Shown here: positions 10,062 to 19,692 of the stretch, piece after piece
Layout: every line of letters starts with the position of its first letter
Position numbering within the stretch: the first letter of the stretch is position 1
Assembly (NCBI GenBank): GCA_018398765.1
Contig: JAHBMJ010002940.1
Coordinates: 1-29,983, forward strand
Reading direction: 5' to 3'
Source of the DNA: Chromera velia
Taxonomy: Eukaryota > Sar > Chromeraceae
DNA: 29,983 nt
Notes under the pieces: generated by a model
What the model was told of the DNA's origin: nothing
What the model saw: only the letters and a program-made list of their open reading frames with translations
The model's database searches: none
Program-made: the position numbers and the translations under genes

Positions 10062-12001
10062 TCATCTTTTATACGTCCTCGTCTGTTTAACTTAATTAAT
10101 TATATCTGCCACCAAAGCCCGGAGCATGCATGCATACATGCAGCATTTTTTACACATGCATGCATGCACACAAAAAAACGTATTATTACGCACTATCACG
10201 CGCCTTGCGCGCGGCGTGAATTGTGTTCCACGGATCCACGAGCCCCTGAAAGCAAACCCTGTGCGCCCTTAAATAAAACGCAATTAACTAGAAAAAGAGG
10301 AACCTTTTGATAAATGCTACAAACGCTGACAACTACTAGCCTTTATAACTAGGCTAGATCTGCCCTTCACGGATAACCTCAAATAATATATAGGGATGTG
10401 CGGCATGTATAACAAAACTTAGCCCCGATATGTCTCGATCATCATTAACGTACGTGGTCTAATACTCTCTAATATGCAGGTGTATATTAGTCTGAATGAA
10501 TGAATGAATGAATGAATAAATGAATGAATGAATGAATGAATAAATGCCAGTGAATGAATGAATGAATGAATGACTAAGCCAGGACCACTGCCAGGTGGAG
10601 CCAAACTCCTGAATATAACCTCATTTTCACCTTCTTGACCATTCGCACCCCACGCTTAGTTATCTTTAACGTACAGTTAAAATTGTAAACTAATTAAGTT
10701 ATATATATGAAAGCTAACTTGAATCAAATACGATCAAATTGACTCAAAATGTTTTTAATTATAGAATCAACGCTTGAAGCAGCAATTAATATGTCAATAA
10801 AAGGCTCTGTCAGTCATTGCTAGAACTCAATCAATTATGCATTAAGACGTCACTACACTTCATACAGAAACCGGCTCCTGCAAGCACTGGCACTCCATAA
10901 CTGATTGGAAGGTCGGGACTTAGACTCTTGAATCAAAAACTTTTTAAATTCGTTTTCGAGGCTGCCTTCTACTGCTCTCTTTTCGCTCAGACCGCTGAAC
11001 AGTGACTTGCGCTATGCATCTATTAATATACACAAAACTGATCTATCTTTCAGAGGAGGACGTGATCTTGAAAAGCTGAGTTGGCCCCCGTCTGCGTCTT
11101 CCCATGCAGACTGCATGCATGCTCGGCTGGTTGAGTGCTTGGCACTCGCGCAATCAGATCTCCTCATTGCGCCATTCCCACCTGATCCCACGCAGACGAA
11201 AACCCACGCAAGCAACTGCGACATACACGCACTCATGTTTCTATTGGATTAGGAGAGAACAGAGTACGGCTTTTTGAACGAACACGGACATGCATGCATG
11301 GACGCATACACAGCCAGACACAAACATCTTGTCCGTGTCTTCCTACTCTGATTGCTTGCTCCCTGCGCAGGCTTCTGGTCCGGCGCCTGGATGCGCAGTT
11401 GGAGGCGCTGGGTTGAATGATTAATCGACTCGGAGGTTTCGTCTCTCTGCAGGGACATAAGCCAAGCCATCCTTCTGGCTTTCTTCACCCTTGCCCCTTT
11501 CTTTATACTTTTGTGGTTTCCGTCTGTCCGATTCTCCTTTTCTTTCTCGGGCAATTCAGTCGGTTTTCAGTCTTCTCTTCATCCTCCGGAGCATCCATCT
11601 GCCTCCATTTTCTGCTTGCTGTTTTTTTCGATCCACGTGCACCCTCCAGCCATTTTAGGGGTTTCATGCGCCCCCCTCATGCAAGCTTTCGCCATGCAGT
11701 TCTTCATATGGCTATTGCCAGTCGGACAAAACACGCACATGCAGAGAAGAGAATCTTTATTGCAAAAAGTGTACAGCTATGGGCTTTGGATCTCCTCGCC
11801 CTCTGCCCGTCTTCCGTTCCTCTGTCCCCTCTGGATCCCCTTTTCCCGAGATGAAGTTCAATTTTTACTACAACAAAAAAAGCATGCAACTTACATGCTC
11901 AAACTGTACCCCCCACTCCTTTCCCCCCCTTCCCCTCCTTTCCATTTCCTTTCCAAATCCTTGAGGAGACCTCCAGATGAATGAGGACGCGGGTCGGAAG
12001 A
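10062..12001. other. Non-coding stretch between the retrotransposon and the transporter gene
   Basis: AT-rich for the first kilobase, with TGCATGCA-type runs, a (TGAA)n microsatellite and no convincing gene. ORFs at 11249-11984 are Ser/Pro/His-rich on both strands and lack domains. The 3' UTR of the transporter gene must lie just left of 12002. Confidence 0.5.
10495..10573. repeat. (TGAA)n microsatellite
   Basis: Imperfect TGAA repeat with interruptions (TAAA, CCAG). It creates a spurious His/Ser-rich open frame on the minus strand. Confidence 0.8.
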
Positions 12002-14546
12002 TCACTCCTCGGAAGAGGCGGCTCCAAGAAACGCAATGCCTGCGATCAACAGACCCACCCCTGCCAGCTGGAAGAGATGACTTCGCCCAGACGCCCCCCT
12101 CCACTCACCCAGAATGAGGCCCCAAACCTGCATGCACACATGCACACGCACATAGATAGCCCTTGCAATGGCATGTGAAAGAAAATTGACGGCTACAGAA
12201 ACGGCTGCATGAATGCCCCCATGAATGAATGAATGAATCCAAACACCCCCCCCAACATGCACCTGCAGGCCCCCACCTGCACGAACCGACCGACCTGTGC
12301 GAAGATGATGCTAGTCGACATGAACAGAGCCCATCCCAGGGAAAGACCCTGCTTCCCGAGCAACGAGTTCGCACCCACAAACACAAAAAACTGGCCCGTC
12401 ACACCCACCGCCGAAAGCACGCACAAGAACAGACAGTGCAAACCTCGACCCCACCTCGACAACCCCTCTGTCTCCCCTCCCATCGACTTCTTTATTGGAG
12501 GCTCGTGGAGAGACGCAGCCGTCATCTCCATCTCCTTCTGCTGCTTTGGGGATCCCTCTCCGACCTTCTCTTCGGGGTCTGCAGGGACACTCACGGGCAC
12601 GGAGACCCTCACGGCCTCAACTGTTTGTGTCTGTGCTGTGGGGCTAGTGACTGTCGGAAGGTCAGTCAATCCCTTTCCCTTCTCTTGTCCCTCTTCCTCC
12701 ACTGGCCCCCCTGTTTCCAGATCACGAGGAAGAGAGAGCCCATCTCCTCCTGCTTCTTCTTTGGCAGAGGGGACGGCCTGCTTTGTAGATTTCTGTTGGG
12801 GGGAACTGGAGGGATCTGGCCTCACTTGGGCTGCTTCTGCGGCACGTGTGAGAGGGGTAAGCCCTGAGGAGGCAAAGGGGGCCATGAATCTGCCCCAGCC
12901 GTTGTCTTTGTGGATCACGAAGGCAGTAAACGCCATGACAACCCCGAAGCCGCACGGGAAGACTATCAGAAGAGTCAGGTACCCAGCGTCCGTGGTGATC
13001 AGACCCCCTTCTTCGATCCACGCGTCTTCGAGACCAAATTTTTGGGAAACGAGCACGGCGATGTTGAAAAGAGATGCCACAATCCCAGCAACCACACACA
13101 CTCCCAATTTCACCAGAGCGCTATGTCCCTTCTTCTCTGTCTCTTCGGTCCCCTCTTCCCCTGCCTCCTGCTTAGAGCTCTTCCGCCTCCCCCTGTCCCT
13201 CTCGTACACAGCGAAGGACGTTGCCGCAAGGCCACATAGGGCAAGCACGATTCCAGCAGAGAGAAGGCCGAGAGCAGTAGGTCCCGGAAAAGTGTCCGAC
13301 GGAAACAAAAGGGGATAGAGGGACCCTAGGGCCAACACCAGACCCAGACAGACTGCAAACCCCACTGCAATCCCACAGATCTGGATTGCATAAGAAAACA
13401 GACGCACACCAATGCCCCAGAAAAGAGCGAGGAACACAACGAGAGTGGCCTGCCCTGCCGGTGTCACCTGCACACATTCAGTAACACATGCATGTCAGAC
13501 CACGTCTTCAGACAGGTACTAAAAAGGATACAGAAAGTCAACTGGAGAGCTGAGTGACTGCATTTTCTTTCATACAGAATTCTTTTTCTGTATGAATATT
13601 CTATATGAAAGAAAAGGATACAGAAAGTCGACTGGAGAGCTGAGTGACTGCATTTTCTTTCATACAGAATTCTTTTTCTGTATTAATATTCTGTATGAAA
13701 GAAAAGGATACAGAAAGTCGACTGGAGACCTGAGTGACTGCCGCATCAATCCGACTCAACACACAGGAACAAAAAATCTTGTATGATTAACTCAGCAAGA
13801 AGCTCATCATTCTCAATGTGATGCATTAATTCCGCGACCTGATTCTTCTTTGTATGATTAACTCAGCAAGAAGCTCATCATTCTCAATGTGATGCATTAA
13901 TTCCGCGACCTGGTTCTTCTTTCAAACGGCTGAAATAGACCTTACGAGCACTCTCGAGCTTCTCTGCGCCGACCATGGCGCACACGAAGATTGTGTTCAC
14001 TACAATTGCGAACACGGCGTTGACCAGGTAGAAGTGTTCAAACTTCCAGGCGCCAGGGTCGACAGCACGAAGAGATCGAGGAGTCGTGTCTTGGCCTGCA
14101 CCATGTGAAAGCACGCATCTGAAGTGAAACACGCAACATTCATGTATGTGTGCGTGGTACGCTGTTGCGCATGCAGGTATATATATAGTTCCAGACGCGC
14201 AGAGTACGTGCATGCAGGGAAATGGTCCGGGAAGGCACAATCCCGTCGCGAAAATAGCACTGAGGTGTCACTCAAGAGAATCTGGTGGAATGGACTGCCT
14301 CTCATGTTAAAGTCCCTTTTTGGAAATGAAGTAAGCAGACTAGCCGATTAGCCGGATGCTAATTAAATTGACTGACCTACCTGGGAGGTTCCAGAAAGAG
14401 TTGCCGAATCCTGCAGGCAGAGGCCGTGAAAAAAAAGCGTGTTTTGCAGATTTCCAAATTGAAAAGGGATTGAGTGTATATAGAGACCACCCACCTGCGA
14501 TGGCGAACAAGGCCAGAGCCAGCAGCAGTCTGCCAGCGAAGTCCAT
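12002..14546 (-). CDS. RhaT-family (DMT-type) sugar/proton symporter-like membrane protein, five exons
   Basis: Modelled exons (minus): 14546-14495, 14410-14381 (a 30-nt micro-exon), 14095-13910, 13454-12295 and 12127-12002, stop TGA. Phases agree throughout and give 517 aa. About ten hydrophobic segments are visible, starting at residue 5, the number known for RhaT. Family-like blocks are the WxFE motif before helix 2, FWGIG then a Gly-rich helix (GFAVCLGLVLALGSLYPLLF), and GQFFVFVGAN ... WGLILGEWRG near the end, matching the WGIG and VGLVLKEW regions of L-rhamnose/H+ symporters. Unlike RhaT, it has a hydrophilic Pro/Glu/Lys/Thr-rich loop at about 273-424. Substrate is unknown; location is an internal or plasma membrane. 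The exon 3/4 junction is the least certain: GTAAGG at 13945 or GTCTAT at 13940 are alternative donors, and 13467 an alternative acceptor. I chose the pair giving the best family-like spacing. Confidence 0.75.
13455..13909 (-). repeat. Repeat-filled intron 3 of the transporter gene
   Basis: The intron holds three copies of a 40-bp direct repeat separated by two palindromic mini-elements (13522-13741). A 71-bp tandem duplication at 13781-13922 also covers the end of exon 3 and its donor. Its exact limits depend on the donor/acceptor choice discussed for the gene. Confidence 0.6.
13522..13741. repeat. Direct repeat-hairpin-direct repeat-hairpin-direct repeat array (copies H1, H2)
   Basis: A 40-bp unit starting AAAAGGATACAGAAAGTC occurs at 13522-13561, 13612-13651 and 13702-13741 (period 90). 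The two gaps are filled by palindromes (13563-13614 and 13653-13704) with arms TTTCTTTCATAC / GTATGAAAGAAA and an inner ATACAGAA / TTCTGTAT stem. In H1 one arm reads ATATGAAAG. Confidence 0.85.
13781..13922. repeat. 71-bp tandem duplication across an exon-intron boundary
   Basis: Copies at about 13781-13851 and 13852-13922 differ by about one base. On the minus strand each contains AAAGAAGA(A/T)(C)CAG then GTCGCGG, so the modelled exon 3 donor is present twice. No hairpin separates these copies. Confidence 0.8.
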
Positions 14547-15257
14547 GGCGAACAACAGCTATGGGTGTGAGGGATTATTGGATGACGTCTATATATGTGG
14601 CCAACAAAACCACTTCCAAGCAGAAACAAAATTGTATGCGAAAGCAATTCGAGAACATGTGGCTTGAAACACATATATTAGCTCTGCATGCACGAGCCAG
14701 CAGCACGACTTCCAATAATGGCTATATATATATATATATATGTGGAAGCATATCCGGAAGGGCAAAGTTGCACATGTCTCTTTGTAGTGTCACCTGTTGT
14801 CTCGAAGCATGCACTTCATGCATTCGGCCCGCGGCGGCATCCCGGCGCGGCTATATCAATATATATTAATAGCTTGCGGACACGCGTGCATGCGCGTGCA
14901 AAACGCGCGGGCCGGGCCCGTCCGGCCCGGAAATCCAAGCATGAGGGGCCAAAGTTGGACCCAAACCGAACAAACTGCTCACAGATGGGATTCTGGCACT
15001 TTACGCTTGAGTTCATCTCACAAGTCCATTACCCCCACTTTTCAGTGCAGCAGTGGGCTCAGTGGGCTGGGCTAGTGCAGCAAAAGTAGTCTGGAAACAG
15101 AGGGAAAATGCCAAGACACTCCAATTTTGGAGGAGACGGCAACTTGAGCACCACGAGTTGCTGAAGTGCTCCTTCCTCAGTTCCTTTTGTACCCTGTCCC
15201 TGTCCTCATTCTTTCCCCTTTTTTGTTAGATCCTGGTACACTGTTGACAGAGAAGGA
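14547..15257. other. Shared upstream region of two divergent genes
   Basis: The 711 bp between the two start codons must hold both promoters and 5' UTRs unless a gene has an unseen upstream exon. It contains a TA microsatellite near 14722, a GC-rich palindromic patch (GGGCCGGGCCCG, near 14908) and TGCATG-type motifs. I can assign no specific promoter element. Confidence 0.4.
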
Positions 15258-16181
15258 ATGCTGCGGCATTGTTGCGGGACGAGACACAGTGGCGTTCCCG
15301 CCTGCCGACGGGTTGTCTCGTATCTCTCAGGGCCCCGCGCCGTCTCTGCCCACGACGTCTCCCTCCAGAGTGTGCCCTTCCTCAGAGGACAGGTCGGCCA
15401 AAACGTGCATGAATCAACTTCTTTGATTCAATGGCTTAAGCTCAAAAGCAGATCCAATGGTAAAAAGCTGAAGAATGACGACAATCTCGTAAACAATCGT
15501 CTTCAAGACCTCTGCCTCTGCTCTCTTTTCTCTTCTGACACTTTCTCTTGGGTGTCGTCTGTCGGAATGCAATGATGCAGGTACGATGGAAGCACCCATA
15601 CAAACCCAGAACAAGGGAGGTCCAACATCCCCACATTCCACGTGCGTGCGTCAGTGAGAATTCCTTTCCTGGCTTCCTTCCTTGCTTCCTTGCCTTCCTT
15701 CGTGTCTGTGTGTACTCTCTTGTATCCACACCGCAGTCACCTCTGTACTATGTCCACCTTTCGAGTCCTTCCAATTTTGTACTCATCGTCAGTCCCTTTC
15801 TTCTCTCTCTGTGCGTGTCCCCCCCCAGCCACCGCAATCCCATCGCAATCCCTTCTCGCATCTCTATTTTGACCCCCCTGGCTGCCCTTATTTTTGTGTG
15901 CATACTGTGTGGAATATATATGTGAAGACAAGCAAGTGTTGGAGCATCCCTGCCAGAACCTCTCGCAGTCGCGCCCTAAGGAAATGCATGGACTGGACTT
16001 CCTTCTCAAGCGGCTTTCCATGTCGGTCTCTTTGTCTCTCTCGTTTCTTCTTCTTACCCTCTCCCCGTCTTCTCACTCATGCAGACCCCGAGAACATGCT
16101 ACAGCCTCGAGCACTGCGGGAGGCAGCCACCGAGGGAAACGCCCTCTTCATTCCCGAGAATTACCAGAACCTGAAGGTCAG

Positions 16182-16231
<50 letters not shown>

Positions 16232-16976
16232 GCACGCACGCAGGTAGAAAACAAACTCAAAAGGCAAGGAAAGGGAGCGGCCTCAAAAAACGACGCGGAC
16301 GAAGGAAACGATTGATTGCGAACAGGAACGCGGCGGAGGAAAAGAGACGTGGCGGAATCAGCGCCAGAGGAGACCCTCCCTCCCTGTGTTTGTCTGTCTC
16401 TCCGTCTGTTTGAATACCCTCAACAACTCCGGCTGGTCGGCCGGCCGTCTCTGATTGCGAAAGAAGGCGTTTCACAGTCCCATCCGTTGCTATCTGTCTG
16501 GTTGGCAATCTAATCTTTCTGTCTGTCTGTCCCGAGACCCAGAAAGGGAAGTCGAAATTCTTTCATACAAAATTATTATTAATGCATATTGATACAGAAA
16601 AAGAATTCTGTATGAAAGAAAAAGAAGTAATCTTTCTGTCTGTCACGAGACCCAGAAAGGGAAGTCGAAATTCTTTCATACAAAATTATTATTCATGCAT
16701 ATTAATACAGAAAAAGAATTCTGTATGAAAGAAAAAGAAGTAATGTTTCTGTCTGTCTGTCACGAGACCCAGAAAGGGAAGTGGAAATTCGTAAATCCGT
16801 GATGTGATAGGGAGAACAGTAGAGACAGTGCGATACAGTCTGTAAGTCCATTCGTTTCTTTCTGTCGCCGAAGTGTCTGTCTGTCTGTCTGTCTGTCGTT
16901 TCCTCAAAGGAGGCATTTCCTTGCAGGTCCTTATACCTGTGAGCGGTCACACAAGCACGCACATACATCCACACAC

Positions 16977-17015
<39 letters not shown>

Positions 17016-17473
17016 ACACACACACACACACACACACACTCATACATGCACGCACACGCATTCTTTCCATCTGGGCGGGCGGTCAAAAGAAGAGATCCAA
17101 CCAGAAGAGAGGGATTTTGCTGGTGTTGTTGCCAACTCAAAAAAGGGAACCCCAGAAGAAGAAAATAAAAGATAAAGGGAACCCCAGAAGAAGAAAGAGG
17201 CTGTGGCTGAATTCGAATCTTAGAGTGAAGGTCCCTAAACGAAAGGAAATGAAGAGAAACGAACTCGTTCAGATGGAAAGAATGTTGAAGTGCAAGAGGG
17301 CAACCCTGCACTGGGCAGTGAAGGGCCGCAGGGTACGCTTAAGGCCTGGAGCTCTGGTACCCTTCCACTGAGAGCGCGCAGAAAAAAGAAAAGAGAAGAC
17401 AAAGAAAGGAAGGTTCTGTTTGTCTGTGTCTGTCTGTCTGTGTCTGCTTGTTTGTGTGTCTGTTTGTCTGCTT

Positions 17474-17504
<31 letters not shown>

Positions 17505-17727
17505 CGAAAGAAAGGAAGCGATTCGGAAAAAGTGAAGTGAAGAAAAGATGATATAGTCTGTCTGTCTGTCATGAAGAAAAGAAGGGAGAAGAAGAAACAC
17601 ATAGTCTGTGTGTCTGTCTCACTGTGTCTATGTGCAGGAACTTGAAGCCATGAGGACAGGGGAGTATCTCAAAATTAATATTAATGCATATTAATACAGA
17701 AAAAGAATTAATATTAATACATTAATC

Positions 17728-17765
<38 letters not shown>

Positions 17766-18600
17766 GAACTTGAGGCCATGAGGACAGGGGAGTATCTCGG
17801 GGAAGATTATCCGTACAAATTCCTCTCTCACAGATATTGGAGAGGGAGGAAGTACAACGTCCTCTTCAATAAAGTGAGTCAGTCAATGAGCAAGTGAGCG
17901 GCCGTGCAAGCCATTTGTGCCTTCTTTTTGCTTAATTGTTCGTTCAGGGGGAAAGGAAGCACTACGTTTCCTTCCCTAGCATTCATAAAATAAAGTCGGG
18001 GGTGTTGAGTGAATCAAACAATTTATTTATTTCGTTTTTCGCGCGATGTGTGCGCATGTGCGTCCCTAGCATTCATAAAATAAAGTCGGGGGTGTTGAGT
18101 GAATGGGGAGGGAGGACTGGGGGGGGGGGGGGGGATACAAGAAAGAAAGATGGTCGGTCAGTGAGTCAGTCAGAGTGTGGACGGACCGACATGAAGTTTC
18201 TTTCGAGTAGGATCGTTTGGCTTTATTTATTTGCACTGGTGAATACAGCGAAGGAAGCCAGGAAGCTCCCTCCCGATGATCCGTCTGTGCCTGCATGAGC
18301 ATGTGTGCCTGCAGTACAACTGGTCGTTTTCTGACGTGAAGGGGGTGACATGGCATGAGAGGTCCGTCGGGTAGTCGGCGTGGGGGCTCCTTTCTTTGCT
18401 CCTCTGGCTATGAGCTCCTTTCGGGAGCGCAGGAACTGGGCAACTAACTTCACCTCTCATTCCGTGAACAGCTTTTTCTCACCTCGTCTTTGTTCCTTCC
18501 GTGTCTGGATGGTCGTGTGTGTGTGTGTGTGTGTGTGTGTCAGTGAGTGAGTGTGTGTATGTGTGTGTGTGCGTGTGTGTGTGTGTGTGTGAGTGAGTGT

Positions 18601-18677
<77 letters not shown>

Positions 18678-18802
18678 GCTGTGTCTCTGTCTGTGTCTGT
18701 GTGTGAGAGAGAGAGAGAACGGGGGAGAGGAGAGTTCTCGATGAGTGCTTGTGTGTAGGGGGATGGGGGCGGTATACATGTGTCTCGCCATTCGTCTCTC
18801 TC

Positions 18803-18834
<32 letters not shown>

Positions 18835-19372
18835 CGTGCAGACTTCGTTGGATCATCACCGAGTGGGTGGAGGACGGGAAACCCCGGCACAGGGCGTTCG
18901 TGAGCAACCACGGTCTCCTTCGGGCCAAGAAGGCGGCAGAGAGGTTCAGAAGATCTTTGGAAGTCGTCGGTCGGTCTTTCTGCCTGCCTGCCTGCCTGCC
19001 TGTGTTTCTGTTGGTCTGCATGTGTCTCTGGCTGTTAGTCTGAGAGCGTGATGGAGAAGAAGGGAGGAAGGGACGAGGAGTGAAGGAGTGAATGCAAGAG
19101 AGGTCGATTAAATTTGATTTTGCGGGAAGTGTGCGTTTCTGTGTGCGTCATCGCATTCTTCCATGATGACGGTTCATTCTTCCCGCATAGCGGTGCACGT
19201 CTACACTCTGTGAAGAACAGCCAGGTGCTTGGATGAAACGAAGAAAGGCCAGCGTGAAGATGCACGCCATGCACGTAAAATAAAACACTTTGTTCGGACC
19301 AGCATCGACAGCTAGGGGCTCTTTCCAGACATGGGAGGGAGCGTTGTTGGTCCCTAAACTTCTAAACTCCAA

Positions 19373-19447
<75 letters not shown>

Positions 19448-19692
19448 CGTGCGTGCGTGGAATACCATGGTTTGTCTATCTTGAAGAACAACTCTCGGTC
19501 CTCCTCTAGAAGGTGCGAAGTTCTGATGCAGACTCGTCTTCGCATATAATTTGCCTCTGTGTGTCGTTTGCAGGTCGTGTGGACAACCGGCGCACAGAAA
19601 GACAGCTCAAAGAGCGTAACCTCGCGAAGAAGGCGGAGAGAGAATTGCGGAGATACCGGTATCATCTGGTCATTGCCGGAAAGAGAAACTAA
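15258..19692 (+). CDS. AP2-like domain protein with possible mitochondrial presequence, seven exons
   Basis: Modelled exons: 15258-15392, 15581-15641, 16085-16176, 17766-17873, 18315-18361, 18842-18969 and 19574-19692, stop TAA. Every junction is GT...AG with compatible phase, giving 229 aa. Residues 140-188 look like an AP2 domain: VKGVTWHE, a WII.EW strand pair, DGK then RAF, and an amphipathic helix ending AERFRRSLE, close to ApiAP2 domains that end in EFRR. The domain is split by a phase-2 intron. The first 45 residues are rich in Arg, Ser, Ala and Cys with almost no acid, like a mitochondrial presequence, and residues 46-66 are strongly basic. The C-terminal 40 residues are a charged helix. 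AP2 proteins are usually nuclear DNA-binding factors, but some apicomplexan AP2-like proteins are reported in the mitoribosome, which the N-terminus would fit. Exons 3-7 are well supported; exons 1-2 less so. Confidence 0.7.
16177..17765 (+). repeat. Long repeat-rich intron 3 of the AP2-like gene
   Basis: This 1,589-bp intron starts GTCAGTCTCTC and ends (GT)nGCAG. It contains (CT)n(CA)n tracts at 16181-16243 and 16979-17041, the H3/H4 array, CTGT microsatellites near 16876 and 17444-17500, and a duplicated copy of the next exon's start (17631-17670) followed by mini-element H5. I find no extra exon. Confidence 0.6.
16511..16790. repeat. Direct repeat-hairpin array (copies H3, H4)
   Basis: A 46-50-bp unit starting TAATCTTTCTGTCTGTC and ending GAAATTC occurs at 16511-16560, 16628-16673 and 16741-16790; length differences are one CTGT unit. 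Palindromes at 16558-16622 and 16671-16735 (TTCTTTCATACA ... TGTATGAAAGAAA) fill the gaps. Both share a centre like TTAATGCATATTGATACAG. Confidence 0.85.
17631..17798. repeat. Duplicated acceptor and exon start flanking mini-element H5
   Basis: A 40-bp sequence starting TGTGCAGGAACTTGA occurs at 17631-17670 and 17759-17798 with one difference. Each copy has a TGCAG acceptor plus the first 33 nt of exon 4. Between them are an AT-rich relative of H3/H4 (17671-17729, sharing the ATACAGAAAAAGAATT core) and a (GT)n tract. The first copy cannot serve as the complete exon because the sequence after it is non-coding. Confidence 0.85.
17973..18104. repeat. Perfect 42-bp direct repeat in intron 4 of the AP2-like gene
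   Basis: Copies at 17973-18014 and 18063-18104 are identical and start TCCCTAGCATTCATAAAATA. The 48-bp spacer is AT-rich then GC-rich and is not the palindrome family. A 16-base G run follows at 18119-18134. Confidence 0.9.
18513..18672. repeat. Compound (GT)n microsatellite in intron 5 of the AP2-like gene
   Basis: Long GT tract interrupted by GAGTGA, GTAT and GC units. It makes spurious Cys/Val- and His/Thr-rich frames on both strands. A second (GT)n tract sits directly before the exon 6 acceptor (about 18816-18838). Confidence 0.9.
19376..19460. repeat. (CT)n(GT)n(GC) compound microsatellite
   Basis: A CT tract passes directly into a GT tract and then GCGT units, all within the last intron of the AP2-like gene. 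Confidence 0.9.

Noticed and set aside
12229-13318. Long plus-strand frame opposite the transporter
   Set aside because: It is a shadow of the transporter's large exon. It is Pro/Ser/Arg-rich and has no domain, while the minus strand encodes family-like helices.
18479-19021. His/Thr-rich minus-strand frame
   Set aside because: It is a translation of the (GT)n microsatellite inside an intron.
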